NCBI GenBank assembly: GCA_964643075.1
Contig: CAZXQO010000022.1
Coordinates: 1-64,000 of the forward strand
DNA length: 64,000 nucleotides
Direction of reading: 5' to 3'
From: Desulfocucumis sp964643075
GTDB lineage: Bacteria; Bacillota; Desulfotomaculia; Desulfotomaculales; Desulfocucumaceae
The notes beneath the pieces are model-generated. The model was not told the origin of the DNA and did no database searches. It saw nothing but the letters and a program-made list of their open reading frames with translations. Position numbers and translations under genes: made by a program. Each line of letters begins with the position of its first letter. Positions within the stretch are counted from its first letter, which is position 1. Shown here in pieces: positions 51,054 through 60,212 of this stretch.

Positions 51054-52616
51054 ATGATCAAAACAACAGCAAAGATAGCCGTGCTGCTGCTGGCGCTTTT
51101 ATTTGCATTAACCGGCTGCGGCGGCAAAGATTCGTCCGGCGGAGACAAGCAGGCAGGCTCCGGGTCAACTGCCCAACAGTTAGATGTAGCCATTTCCAGC
51201 GATGTCATGAACTGGGATCTGGTTAAATTCCCCGACGGGGATGCCCGCTTTGTCTGGTCGCAAATTTATGAGACACTGGTGCGCCTGGACACTGATTTAA
51301 AGGAGCAGCCGGGTCTGGCAGTTTCCTGGGAGCCCTCTGAAGGCGGCAAGGTATGGACTTTTAAACTTAGGAAAGGGGTAAAATTTCATGACGGCTCACC
51401 TTTCAACGCAGCGGCGGTAAAGTATTCCTACGGTGAGCGGGCGGATGTGATCAAGAGAAAAATGCTGCCAATTACGGAGATACAGACTCCTGACGACTAT
51501 ACGGTAAAATTTATACTCAGCCGTCCTGTACCGCTGCCATCGTATTTTACACATGTGGCCTGGCCCGTTATGAGCCCCGCCAGTGTGGACGAAAAGGGAC
51601 AATTTAAGGGGCCGTCGGGCACCGGGCCTTATAAACTGGAAAAACATGACAGGGATCAGGAAGTTGTGCTGGTTCGTAATGATGACTACTACGGGACTAA
51701 AGGAACACTGGACCGTGTTGTATTTAAAGTTATTCCGGATGCATCCGCCAGATTAATGGCACTGCAATCGGGTCAGGTGGACATGGCCATTAAATTAAAC
51801 GAGGCCGATGCCAGCCGCATTGCCAGTGACCCAAATATAAAAATATACCGGAAGCTGTCCACATTCACTGATTTTATGCAGTTTAACACTAAAAAGGCTC
51901 CCCTGGATGATGTCAATGTGCGCCGGGCCATAGCCCTGGCTGTGGATAGTGAAAAGATAGTCAAGGAGTTGCTGGCAGGTATTGATGTGCCGGCCATGGG
52001 ACGTCCACTTTCGCCGGTAATGAAATACAGCAATCCCGCATTGAAAACAATGCCCGATCCCAAAAAGGCCGGGGAACTGCTGGCACAGTCCGGCTGGCGT
52101 GATACCAACGGCGACGGGGTGGTGGAAAAGAATGGCCGTCCCCTGGAGCTTACGGCACTGCTATCTCCCTGGAGCCCCAGGCAAAAAATTGAGGCAGAGG
52201 CTATACAGGGACAGCTCAAGTCTGTGGGTATCGGCATGAAGGTGCAGGTAATGGAATTGGGGGCAATTACTGCGGCTGAAAACAAGGGCGATTTTGATGT
52301 TCTTCTGCGCACCGGCTACCTGACCTGGGGTGATTACCCGCACCACCTGAAAATCCATACATCCAAAAATATGTACAGTCACTGGTCCAACCAGGAATAT
52401 GACAAACTGATCATGCAGGGAGAGTCCGCCGCCATTGATGAGGCGGCCAAGAAAAATATTTACGATCAGGCGCAGCGGCTGATTATGGATCAGGCACCTG
52501 CGGTATATCTCGTTCACGAGGAAAAAGTGGTGGCCGTCAGAAGTAATGTCCAGAATTATCAAATCACCGCAGAAGATCCCTGGTTGAACCTGGCGGGAAT
52601 AACAGTGGAAAAATAG
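51054..52616 (+). CDS. Peptide/nickel-type solute-binding lipoprotein (family 5)
   Basis: A 520-residue exported binding protein. The signal peptide ends in the lipobox LTGCGG (Cys24), so it is a membrane-anchored lipoprotein. Family 5 signatures: TFKLRKGVKFHDGSPFNAAA, GTGPYKLEKHDRDQEVVLVR and NVRRAIALAVDSEKIVKELL. Substrate class (peptide, nickel, metal chelate) cannot be read from the sequence; the leader and window context favour a metal or its chelator. ATG 51054 follows GGAGGG; an upstream TTG at 51048 is less likely. Confidence 0.92.
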   Translation: MIKTTAKIAVLLLALLFALTGCGGKDSSGGDKQAGSGSTAQQLDVAISSDVMNWDLVKFPDGDARFVWSQIYETLVRLDTDLKEQPGLAVSWEPSEGGKVWTFKLRKGVKFHDGSPFNAAAVKYSYGERADVIKRKMLPITEIQTPDDYTVKFILSRPVPLPSYFTHVAWPVMSPASVDEKGQFKGPSGTGPYKLEKHDRDQEVVLVRNDDYYGTKGTLDRVVFKVIPDASARLMALQSGQVDMAIKLNEADASRIASDPNIKIYRKLSTFTDFMQFNTKKAPLDDVNVRRAIALAVDSEKIVKELLAGIDVPAMGRPLSPVMKYSNPALKTMPDPKKAGELLAQSGWRDTNGDGVVEKNGRPLELTALLSPWSPRQKIEAEAIQGQLKSVGIGMKVQVMELGAITAAENKGDFDVLLRTGYLTWGDYPHHLKIHTSKNMYSHWSNQEYDKLIMQGESAAIDEAAKKNIYDQAQRLIMDQAPAVYLVHEEKVVAVRSNVQNYQITAEDPWLNLAGITVEK

Positions 52617-52631
52617 TGCGGGTTGCTCATT

Positions 52632-52664
52632 GGGGAAGCACGAGAACCGTCCCCTTGCTTCCCC
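52632..52664 (+). repeat. Hairpin of the dispersed CCGTCCCC type
   Basis: GGGGAAGCA (52632-52640) pairs with TGCTTCCCC (52656-52664); the loop carries GAGAACCGTCCCC. It lies between the binding protein and methyltransferase genes and may set the level of the latter. Confidence 0.6.
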
Positions 52665-52700
52665 CGGATATAGTAAAAAAAATAAATGGGGGAGTTATGA

Positions 52701-53297
52701 ATGGATCATCTGGCATGGTTTAATGAAAAGGCAGCCATCTGGGACAGCGTTGCCATGGAAGAGACCAGAAGACGACTGAAAGAAGTAATACTAAGTCTAA
52801 ACATAAGCAGTAACAGTACGGTGCTGGATGTGGCCACGGGCACCGGACTGCTGCTGCCCTGGCTGAAAGAGGCGGTAAAACCTGCCGGACGGCTGGTAGC
52901 GTTTGACTTTTCGCCGGAGATGATTGCCCGGGCCAGGGAGAAATGCCCTGATGATATTGAATTCTTGGTGGCTGATGTGCATTCTCTGGAATTAACCGAT
53001 AATACTTTTGACGAAGTTATATGCAATTCTGCCTTTCCGCATTTTACAGATAAGCCCCGGGCCATAGCTGAAATGTCACGGGTATTGAAAAAAGGGGGAC
53101 GTTTGACCATCTGCAACCCGGCTCCCAGGGATGAACTAAACGAATTTCATAAAAATCTGGGAGGCACTGTGAGTCAAGATATGCTTCCGCCGGCTGATGA
53201 AATGACAGCCATGGCGGAAGATGCCGGTCTTGTCGGTATAGAAATTGTAGACGGACCTGAAACATACGTATTAATTGCCAGAAAAGGCGTCAGGTAG
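52701..53297 (+). CDS. Class I SAM-dependent methyltransferase of the ABC operon
   Basis: A 198-residue methyltransferase: motif I VLDVATGTGLLLPWLKEAV, acidic end of strand 2 LVAFDFSPEMI, motif II FLVADVHSLELTDNTFDEVI, then ISRVLKKGGRLTICNP-like post-III (MSRVLKKGGRLTICNPAPRD). Substrate unknown. It closes the peptide/nickel ABC operon, and a truncated methyltransferase closes the decayed operon at 35549. The repeated pairing suggests it acts on the transported compound or on a chelator. ATG after GGGGGAG, six bases upstream. Confidence 0.88.
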   Translation: MDHLAWFNEKAAIWDSVAMEETRRRLKEVILSLNISSNSTVLDVATGTGLLLPWLKEAVKPAGRLVAFDFSPEMIARAREKCPDDIEFLVADVHSLELTDNTFDEVICNSAFPHFTDKPRAIAEMSRVLKKGGRLTICNPAPRDELNEFHKNLGGTVSQDMLPPADEMTAMAEDAGLVGIEIVDGPETYVLIARKGVR

Positions 53298-53352
53298 ATA
53301 TATGAATTAAGGGTTGTTTATGATGTGAGATTAATACTCCACGTGAAGTAAT

Positions 53353-53385
53353 AACCCCTGACCTTTTGGCCGGGGGTTTTTATTT
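53353..53385 (+). terminator. Terminator of the dpp-type operon
   Basis: AACCCC (53353-53358) pairs with GGGGTT (53373-53378), with inner CC/GG and a TTTT loop, followed by TTATTTTA. It is shared with the convergent gene that ends at 53385. Confidence 0.8.
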
Positions 53386-54050
53386 TACTTTGAACTATTC
53401 TTTTTTTTACTTATTGGATTGCCATATGTCCATTCTAGTTCACGTCGTATGCCAGTCAAATTGATTGTTCTTTTTCCGCAACAATTTAGTAAATCATTCT
53501 TCGGGAAAGGATTATAATCTTTCGGGATAGACTTGTTCTTGTCTAAGTTCAAGGAAAAATTATGTTCTTTTCCGCAATAATCACATTTAATCTTGATTAA
53601 TACACTTGTAACAAGGTCGGGATTACCTAATATTTCCTCTATTTCTCCTTCTTGGAATAATCTTTGTGGAGGATAAATGGCATTTAAAAAATAGGAGCCT
53701 AAAGGTTCCATATTATTTTTATCATATACATGAATATTGTAAGTGCCTTCTTGTGGAAGCGGAAATTCATTCATTTCTATTATTATGTGTTCAGTTTGAT
53801 TGATAAAGTGTGCGGCAACATTTTCGCTAACTTCCGCTAGTTTCTCACCATCCGGCGTGTTTATTTCTAGCAATATTTCAGCTGAGCCTTCCATATTAAT
53901 TATACCTATTACAACAAAAAATTTGGGCGCTTTTGTTGGAAACATCGTGATATACAAAGTATCAAAAAAACCCTGTGCTGTTAGTTTTCCGGTCTCTTTG
54001 TCAATGTAGGCATTATCAACCGTAAGAAAATATTTAATCTTTGGGCTCAT
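53385..54050 (-). CDS. Hypothetical protein, DUF6941-like N-terminus and zinc-ribbon-like tail
   Basis: A 221-residue soluble protein. The first 110 residues (KIKYFLTVDNAYIDKETGKL, AQGFFDTLYITMFPTKAPKF, FPLPQEGTYNIHVY) are beta-rich and resemble the DUF6941 family of small proteins with unknown role. The C-terminal part has CDYCGKEH and LLNCCGKRTINL, a possible zinc-binding site. GGGGAGG lies four bases before TTG 54056 and ten before ATG 54050, so either start is possible. Confidence 0.65.
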   Translation of the reverse strand: MSPKIKYFLTVDNAYIDKETGKLTAQGFFDTLYITMFPTKAPKFFVVIGIINMEGSAEILLEINTPDGEKLAEVSENVAAHFINQTEHIIIEMNEFPLPQEGTYNIHVYDKNNMEPLGSYFLNAIYPPQRLFQEGEIEEILGNPDLVTSVLIKIKCDYCGKEHNFSLNLDKNKSIPKDYNPFPKNDLLNCCGKRTINLTGIRRELEWTYGNPISKKKNSSK

Positions 54051-54766
54051 TTTCAAGCAACCTCCCCAGTTAATTATTCATCAGCTTTTTCTTTGTCATC
54101 AAGTTCCGTATGAACAAAAACCGTTGCTTTTAGTTGTTCAAATGGGTTCGCCTCCCAGGACCACTTTATTTACCGTTTTTGTAAACGGACAAAAATCATA
54201 ATAGATTTCGATAGTGCTCCTGTATGATTCAGTGGGGTACACTCACCCCTTTCAAATAGTTTTCCTTTATTTTAATATATCTATCCCAATTTTGGCGACA
54301 ATTTCCCCCAACTTACTATTGCCAAGGCTCTCAGGGATTATATGTAAAAGTCCCGAGACACCAGAATAGCATATCCACAGCCCACAACCCTTATAAGACG
54401 CGGCTTGGAAATTTATGTCGCCAAACTCAGGATTTATAAAAAACTGTAACAAAAGGATGTAACTTATATGGTTTTATAGGGTATTCAGCAAAATATACTA
54501 CTTTCCTGCATAGCTTAAACTTATCGGCGCGGATATTTTACCATTCTTGTCAACAAAACACATGTTTGCTATAATTACCTCCAAGGAATCTCATTCAAGG
54601 AGCCGGAGGGCTCCTGGGATAAATTATTGTTGGCCAAAAAATATTTTCAACGGTGATTAAATTTGGATTTTTAAAATCATACCAAACCAATGGCACATAT
54701 TAGCCTAAACCTCATTGACGTATAGTATAGGGGGGTATACTATATGGTTATGGAAGGTGATGTCAA
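54051..54766. other. Intergenic region before csoR
   Basis: On the minus strand at 54074-54169 a start-less frame reads KWSWEANPFEQLKATVFVHT and ends KEKADE, possibly the tail of a lost gene upstream of the DUF6941-like gene. CCGTTT/AAACGG (54172-54187) and AGGAGCC/GGCTCCT (54598-54615) are short hairpins. No other gene is convincing until the csoR promoter. Confidence 0.45.
54715..54744 (+). promoter_or_regulatory. csoR promoter with overlapping CsoR operator
   Basis: TATAGTATA (54721-54729), six G, then TATACTATA (54736-54744) is a perfect inverted repeat around a G-tract, the form of a CsoR-type operator. A -35 TTGACG (54715-54720) and a -10-like TACTAT 17 bases later lie over it, so bound CsoR would block RNA polymerase. 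Confidence 0.8.
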
Positions 54767-55093
54767 ATGGATGAACATAAACAGGACTGTTGCCCAAATT
54801 GTCAAAGCGATGGTAAAAGAAGCTGGCATGATGATAAAACGGTTCGAGAGCTTATCAGCCGTCTCAACCGTATTGAAGGGCAAATGAGGGGAATCAAAAG
54901 AATGGTCGAAGAAGGTGTTTATTGTGACGATGTTTTAAACCAGATAGCTTCCGCCCAGTCCGCTCTTTACGGAGTGGCCAGGCTGTTATTGGAAAAGCAT
55001 ATGCATTCCTGTATCAAGGGGCAACTCAAAGCTGGTGATGACGAGGTCATTGGCGAATTGACGAAAACAATTTTTAGATTGATTAATAAATAA
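54767..55093 (+). CDS. csoR: Copper-sensing repressor CsoR
   Basis: A 108-residue all-helical repressor (DUF156). The Cu(I) ligands are in place with correct spacing: Cys53 (VYCDDV), His78 and Cys82 (HMHSC). ELISRLNRIEGQMRGIKRMV is the family helix 1 motif. An N-terminal extension adds CCPNC, extra cysteines not in the standard ligand set. Cu(I) binding releases it from the palindrome upstream. copA follows 71 bases later and copZ after that, so the repressor probably controls the whole set. Confidence 0.94.
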   Translation: MDEHKQDCCPNCQSDGKRSWHDDKTVRELISRLNRIEGQMRGIKRMVEEGVYCDDVLNQIASAQSALYGVARLLLEKHMHSCIKGQLKAGDDEVIGELTKTIFRLINK

Positions 55094-55164
55094 GGGGACA
55101 TTCCTTCCCGAATCTGATAAAAAATAAGGAATATAGGCAACCTAAGAAGGGTGGGTGATGGAGC

Positions 55165-57354
55165 ATGGGGTATGGCGAAAAGGCTGAAAGCTCGGAATTA
55201 CTGATTTCCGGGATGTCTTGCGCAGCTTGTTCCGCAAGGGTGGAGAAAAAACTAAATTCATTACCGGGAGTGCAGGAAGCGGTTGTTAACCTGGCCACAG
55301 GTAATGCAAATATCAAATATATTCCGGAACTGGTTTCAATTGCAGAAGTGAGAAAAGCGGTGGAAGCCCTTGGTTACGGAGCCCGTCAGGCATCGGACAC
55401 TACCACTGACGAAAAAGAAAAAGCACGGCGAAATGAAATACGCCTGCAGATAGCCAGGTTTGTTTCTGCGGCTATTTTATCCCTTCCCCTGTCCTGGATG
55501 ATGCTATCAGAGCTGTTCGGACAGCATAAATTTATGCTTGCCCCCTGGGTTCAACTGGCGTTAGCCACCCCTGTCCAGTTTGTAGCAGGCTGGCAGTTTT
55601 ATCGCGGAGCCTATCATTCCCTTAAAACCGGCGGGGCAAATATGGACGTACTGGTGGCGCTGGGCACCTCGGCTGCATATTTTTACAGCTTAATTTCCCT
55701 GTTAGCCGGTTGGAAATTATATTATTTTGAATCGTCCGCCATCCTCATTACTCTAATTTTGCTTGGAAAGCTGCTGGAAGCCATAGCCAAAGGAAAAACC
55801 TCCGAAGCCATAAAAAAATTGATGGGCCTTCAGGCCAAAACCGCCCGTGTTGTACGTGACGGAGCGGAAGAAGATGTGCCTGTTGATGAGGTACAGGTTG
55901 GCGATATTATCCTGGTGCGGCCAGGTGAGCGCATCCCGGTGGACGGCATAATACTGGATGGAAGCTCCAGCGTGGATGAATCCATGCTTACCGGGGAAAG
56001 CCTGCCGGTGGAAAAACAACAGGGTGATAAAGTGGTGGGAGCTTCTGTCAACAAACAGGGGAGCTTCACTTTCAGGGCAACCAGAGTAGGTAATGAAACC
56101 GCTCTGGCCCAAATTATACGCCTGGTGGAAGAGGCCCAGGGCTCCAAGGCGCCGGTCCAGCGCCTGGCGGATAAAGTTTCCGGCATATTTGTACCTGCTG
56201 TAGTGGCAATTGCTCTACTTACCTTTACCGGCTGGTATTTGCGCGGCGGGGAGTTTACTGCCTCATTGATGCACATGATTACCGTTCTGGTTGTTGCCTG
56301 TCCCTGTGCGCTGGGCCTGGCCACTCCCACGGCCATAATGGTGGGAACAGGCGTTGGAGCTAAAAAGGGCATATTAATCAGGGGTGGAGAACATCTTGAG
56401 CAGGCGGGCAAACTAGATACCGTTGTTTTGGATAAAACGGGAACCATTACCCGGGGGATACCCTCCGTGACAGATTTTTGGGTCCTTTCTTCCTTTGAAG
56501 AAAAAAAACTGCTGGGAATTATCGCCTCGGCAGAAAAGAAATCGGAACACCCTCTGGGACAGGCTATCGTAAAGCGGGCCGAAGAACTAAATGCCCCCAT
56601 GATCGAAATTAGCGGCTTTGAGGCCATACCCGGGCAAGGAATTCGCTTCAATGTAAGGGATGAAATCTGGCACATTGGCAATGAAGCTCTGGCCAGATCC
56701 CAGGGGATTGATTTGTCACCGGTACAGGAACGGAAAAATGGTTGGGAAAAAGAAGGAAAGACCGTCATGGTGGCCATGGCGGGCAAAAAAATGGCTGGAT
56801 TGCTAGCTGTGGCGGATACCGTCAAGGAGCACGCGGCGGAGGCAATCTCCGAACTCCGGCAAATGGGACTGGAAATTTACATGCTGACAGGGGACCAGCA
56901 TAACACGGCCCGGGCTATAGCCCGGCAGGCGGGCATTAATAATGTCATTGCCGAAGTTCTTCCTGATAGCAAAGCGCAGGAAATTCAAAAACTTAAAGAC
57001 GCCGGTAAAATAGTAGCCATGGTGGGTGACGGCATTAACGACGCCCCGGCTCTGGCCACCGCACAGGTGGGTATGGCTATTGGAACAGGAACCGACATAG
57101 CTATGGAAAGCGCCCCCATAATACTCATTCGCGGGGACCTGCGGACCATTGCCTCGGCTATACGCCTGTCGCGCCAAACACTTCGTAAAATCCGGCAAAA
57201 CCTGTTCTGGGCCTTTGTGTATAACCTAATTTGCATTCCCTTAGCTATTTCCGGCGTATTTACCCCCATTATGGGCGGAACGGCCATGGCTTTTAGCTCG
57301 GTATCAGTGGTGACCAATTCACTGCTTTTAAAACGTTATAACCCGGAACATTAG
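55165..57354 (+). CDS. copA: Copper-exporting P1B-type ATPase CopA
   Basis: A 729-residue membrane ATPase. One N-terminal heavy-metal domain (GMSCAACSARVEKKL, residues 16-30), eight membrane segments, the transport site CPC at 379-381 (ACPCALGLATPTA), phosphorylation site DKTGT at 423, the SEHPLGQAI loop near 460 and GDGINDAPALA near 620. The final helices carry YNLICIP and SVVTNSLLLKRY, typical of Cu(I) pumps. It exports Cu(I) from the cytoplasm. Start at ATG 55165; the ribosome site is weak (GGGTGATGGAG). Confidence 0.96.
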   Translation: MGYGEKAESSELLISGMSCAACSARVEKKLNSLPGVQEAVVNLATGNANIKYIPELVSIAEVRKAVEALGYGARQASDTTTDEKEKARRNEIRLQIARFVSAAILSLPLSWMMLSELFGQHKFMLAPWVQLALATPVQFVAGWQFYRGAYHSLKTGGANMDVLVALGTSAAYFYSLISLLAGWKLYYFESSAILITLILLGKLLEAIAKGKTSEAIKKLMGLQAKTARVVRDGAEEDVPVDEVQVGDIILVRPGERIPVDGIILDGSSSVDESMLTGESLPVEKQQGDKVVGASVNKQGSFTFRATRVGNETALAQIIRLVEEAQGSKAPVQRLADKVSGIFVPAVVAIALLTFTGWYLRGGEFTASLMHMITVLVVACPCALGLATPTAIMVGTGVGAKKGILIRGGEHLEQAGKLDTVVLDKTGTITRGIPSVTDFWVLSSFEEKKLLGIIASAEKKSEHPLGQAIVKRAEELNAPMIEISGFEAIPGQGIRFNVRDEIWHIGNEALARSQGIDLSPVQERKNGWEKEGKTVMVAMAGKKMAGLLAVADTVKEHAAEAISELRQMGLEIYMLTGDQHNTARAIARQAGINNVIAEVLPDSKAQEIQKLKDAGKIVAMVGDGINDAPALATAQVGMAIGTGTDIAMESAPIILIRGDLRTIASAIRLSRQTLRKIRQNLFWAFVYNLICIPLAISGVFTPIMGGTAMAFSSVSVVTNSLLLKRYNPEH

Positions 57355-57385
57355 AATGTATGAAATTGAAAGGAGGTGTCAAAAA

Positions 57386-57586
57386 ATGGATAAAGCTATA
57401 CTTAAAGTCGAAGGTATGAGCTGTAACCACTGCAAAATGGCCGTAGAAAAGGCACTAAAAGGGATTAATGGTGTAGAAAATGTGCAAGTGAACCTTGATA
57501 AAAAGGAAGTTGTGGTGACAGGCTCCGCCAGTCGGGATCATCTGGCTAAAGCGATAAAAGAAGCCGGGTATGATGTGATAGGTTAG
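57386..57586 (+). CDS. copZ: Copper chaperone CopZ
   Basis: A 66-residue heavy-metal-associated domain with the metal loop GMSCNHC and the usual beta-alpha-beta-beta-alpha-beta pattern (VEGMSCNHCKMAVEKALKGI, ending AIKEAGYDVIG). It delivers Cu(I) to CopA. ATG 57386 has AAAGGAGGTG upstream; it lies 31 bases behind copA. Confidence 0.95.
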   Translation: MDKAILKVEGMSCNHCKMAVEKALKGINGVENVQVNLDKKEVVVTGSASRDHLAKAIKEAGYDVIG

Positions 57587-57651
57587 TAATGGCAAGGCAG
57601 GGCGGGAAGCAGAGGGTTGAAGGAAAAAAATTAGTGAGTGGTACTGTTGGT

Positions 57652-57681
57652 AAGAGCGGGTGAGGTTGCCCGCTCTTTTTT
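57652..57681 (+). terminator. Terminator of csoR-copA-copZ
   Basis: AAGAGCGGG (57652-57660) pairs with CCCGCTCTT (57669-57677), followed by TTTT. Confidence 0.85.
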
Positions 57682-57784
57682 GATTTAAAGAAAACTTTCC
57701 GGGACGATATCGCCCGGGCAGGGTATATTGGCAAAACCCGTCATTTCTATTTGTCTGAAAAAGTTGCACGGTAAACCCAGGCTC

Positions 57785-57813
57785 TTGACATTTTGTATTA
57801 TACAATATATAAG
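57785..57813 (+). promoter_or_regulatory. Promoter and Fur-family box before the zur-like gene
   Basis: TTGACA (57785-57790), 17 bases, TATAAG (57808-57813). TTGTAT-T-ATACAA (57793-57805) is an inverted repeat with a one-base centre between the two elements, the shape of Fur-family operators. Autoregulation is likely. Confidence 0.65.
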
Positions 57814-57858
57814 TAATATTAGGTTGTAATTAGGAATATAATTATTTAGGAGGTAATC

Positions 57859-58329
57859 GTGGTGAAGGATGATTACGCCATTGAGCAGTTTCGTAAAAAT
57901 GGCTATAAAATTACACCGCAGCGACAGGAGATATTACAAGCATTTATGGACAATAACAATAATCAGCCACTGAGCGCCGAAGAAGTTCACCGCAAGGTTG
58001 TTGAGAGATATCCCAACATAAGTCTTGACACGGTCTACCGTAATCTGAATGTTTTTTTGGAAATTGGAATTATCAGCAAGTTAAGCTTTCGGGAGGGTAA
58101 AAGCCGGTACGAATTAGATTTAGGAAAGCACCACCATCACCTTGTGTGTTTAAAGTGTGGCTTGACGGAAGTAATTGACTTCTGCCCCTTTAAATCTCTG
58201 GAAGTTGAAAAGATTGAGGAAGAAAAAAAGTTTGAAATTACGAAGCACAGCTTTGAGATCTTCGGCTATTGCGAACTATGTAGGGAAAGGCCGCTAGAAA
58301 AATCTATAAATAAATCTGTGAGTTGTTAA
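57859..58329 (+). CDS. Fur-family metalloregulator, probably Zur
   Basis: A 156-residue regulator: winged helix in residues 1-85 (NGYKITPQRQEILQAFMDNN, DTVYRNLNVFLEIGII), the His-rich metal segment KHHHHLVCLKCG, and structural zinc cysteines 97/100 and 138/141 (CLKC, CELC). Fur, Zur and PerR are hard to separate by sequence. Its position just ahead of znuACB argues for zinc sensing. The GTG at 57859 follows TAGGAGGTAAT. Confidence 0.88.
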   Translation: MVKDDYAIEQFRKNGYKITPQRQEILQAFMDNNNNQPLSAEEVHRKVVERYPNISLDTVYRNLNVFLEIGIISKLSFREGKSRYELDLGKHHHHLVCLKCGLTEVIDFCPFKSLEVEKIEEEKKFEITKHSFEIFGYCELCRERPLEKSINKSVSC

Positions 58330-58474
58330 ACCTTGAGGGGGATTATAACATTTTATTTTAGCATTTTTTCTTTATGCATGACAGCGCTGGCAAGGCAGAC
58401 TGGAATGATGATGTTAACGGTATTACCTTTGTGAAAACTAACTGATTACCAATAAGGAGAGGTAGGTTTAAAAA

Positions 58475-59389
58475 ATGCAAAAATCTGCAAACCTTTTAAT
58501 GGTAGCCGTTTTACTAGTCGCTATGGTTATTTTTATGTCGGCATGTCAGGGACAAACCTCTCCGTCGCCGGAAAAATCGGCAACCAGCAAAACATTGACT
58601 GTCGTTACGTCTTTTTACCCTATGTACATAGCGTCTATAAACGTAGCTAAAGATGTACCCGGTGTGAAAGTTGTCAATATGACCCAGCCTACAACGGGGT
58701 GCCTGCATGACTATCAACTCAAGCCTGATGATTTAAAGATTCTCAGTGAAGCACAGATATTTGTTGTAAACGGCGCCGGGATGGAAGCCTTTATGGATAA
58801 AGTTGTTCAACAACTACCTGATTTAAAGATTGTTGAGGCGAGTAAGGGTATACCACTCATAAAAGGCGAAGGAGAGGAAGGCGACAACCCCCACGTATGG
58901 GTCAGTATTTCTAATGCCATACAACAGGCCAAGAACATAGGCAAACAACTGGCTACGCTTGACCCGGACCATGCCGCGCAATATAACGCTAATACCACCG
59001 CTTATGTTGATAAGCTGGAAGCGCTTCGGGTAAAGATGCATCAGTCCCTGGATGGCGCTAAGAAGCGGGATATTATTACCTTTCATGAGGCGTTTCCCTA
59101 CTTTGCCCGGGAATTCAACCTGAACATCGTAGCTGTGATTGAAAGGGAGCCCGGCTCCGAGCCAAGTGCCGCTGAGTTGGCCGATACCATTGATACCGTT
59201 AAAAAATCCAAAATAAAGGCGCTCTTCGCTGAGCCCCAATATTCGGAGAAAGCCGCAGAGACCATAGCCCGGGAAACAGGGGCTAAGGTATACACCCTGG
59301 ATCCGGCGGTTACTGGACCCATGGAGCCGGACGCTTATTTAAAAATAATGGAATCCAATCTGAAAATCTTAAATGAGGCGTTAAAATAA
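58475..59389 (+). CDS. znuA: Zinc/manganese-binding lipoprotein ZnuA
   Basis: A 304-residue cluster A-I solute-binding protein. The signal peptide ends in a lipobox (FMSACQG). Metal ligands of the family: His in CLHDYQLKPDD, His in NPHVWVS, His in TFHEAFPYFAREF, and an acidic or equivalent residue around AEPQYSEKAA. The His-rich loop of many Zn-specific ZnuA proteins is absent, so Mn cannot be excluded; the Zur-like neighbour favours zinc. It is followed by the ATPase after one base. Confidence 0.92.
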   Translation: MQKSANLLMVAVLLVAMVIFMSACQGQTSPSPEKSATSKTLTVVTSFYPMYIASINVAKDVPGVKVVNMTQPTTGCLHDYQLKPDDLKILSEAQIFVVNGAGMEAFMDKVVQQLPDLKIVEASKGIPLIKGEGEEGDNPHVWVSISNAIQQAKNIGKQLATLDPDHAAQYNANTTAYVDKLEALRVKMHQSLDGAKKRDIITFHEAFPYFAREFNLNIVAVIEREPGSEPSAAELADTIDTVKKSKIKALFAEPQYSEKAAETIARETGAKVYTLDPAVTGPMEPDAYLKIMESNLKILNEALK

Positions 59390-59390
59390 T

Positions 59391-60212
59391 ATGACTTATA
59401 CTGGTGTCCTTCAAAAAAGACAAAGAAAATTCTGTGGCTTGTGCTGTACAAAGCTAAAAAATTTCGGGGTAACAGTAGGGAAAACGGAAATTCTACACGA
59501 TATTGACCTGCACATTCATTGTGGGGAGCTAACAGCTCTGGTCGGCCCAAACGGAGCAGGCAAGTCAACTCTGTTAAAAGCCATTCTGGGAGAAATAAGC
59601 CATACCGGTGAACTGTCTTTCCTGGATGCTGAGGATTGCCGGAGGAACCCCGTAGTTGGCTACGTTCCCCAGAGGCTGGACTTTGACTCCGGGTCACCAA
59701 TCAGTGTGCTGGATTTATTTTCAGCCTGTATATCATCCTGGCCGGTTTGCCTTGGCCATTCCCTGCGACTTCGGGAACGTGTCTTAGCCAGCCTAGCCAG
59801 CGTACAGGCAGATCACCTGTTGGAACGGCGTCTGGGGGATTTGTCGGGAGGAGAACTCCAACGGGTTCTCCTCGCTATGGCTCTCGATCAGAGTCCCGAC
59901 TTGCTACTGCTGGATGAACCGGTATCCGGTATTGACGTACAAGGCAAAGATTTATTCTATGAATTGGTTTCCAGTCTGCGTCAACAATATGACCTGTCAA
60001 TTATATTAGTTTCCCACGACTGGTCGTTGGTGTCCCGTTACGCAGACCGCATTGTCCTCCTTGACCGGACAGTTCAGTGCTGCGGGACGCCGCGGGAAGT
60101 TTTTTCCAACGAGAGAATACTGCGGGACTACGGGCCGGCTATTAGAGAAGAGACGGGTCAACTTCCTTTGAAACCACAAATTATTCTTAGTGGCGGAGGT
60201 ATGCACGCATGA
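59391..60212 (+). CDS. znuC: Zinc ABC transporter ATPase ZnuC
   Basis: A 273-residue ABC ATPase: GPNGAGKSTLLKAI, VGYVPQRLDFDSGSPISVLD (Q-loop), LSGGELQRVLLAMAL and LLLLDEPVSGID. Residues 1-22 (with two Cys pairs) precede the usual family start at KLKNFGV and have no clear ribosome site, so an internal start is possible. Overlaps znuB by four bases. Confidence 0.92.
   Translation: MTYTGVLQKRQRKFCGLCCTKLKNFGVTVGKTEILHDIDLHIHCGELTALVGPNGAGKSTLLKAILGEISHTGELSFLDAEDCRRNPVVGYVPQRLDFDSGSPISVLDLFSACISSWPVCLGHSLRLRERVLASLASVQADHLLERRLGDLSGGELQRVLLAMALDQSPDLLLLDEPVSGIDVQGKDLFYELVSSLRQQYDLSIILVSHDWSLVSRYADRIVLLDRTVQCCGTPREVFSNERILRDYGPAIREETGQLPLKPQIILSGGGMHA

Noticed and set aside
55830..56825. A 331-codon minus-strand open frame
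   Set aside because: It is antisense to copA, which has full motif support; Ser/Pro/Thr-rich composition is typical of shadow frames.
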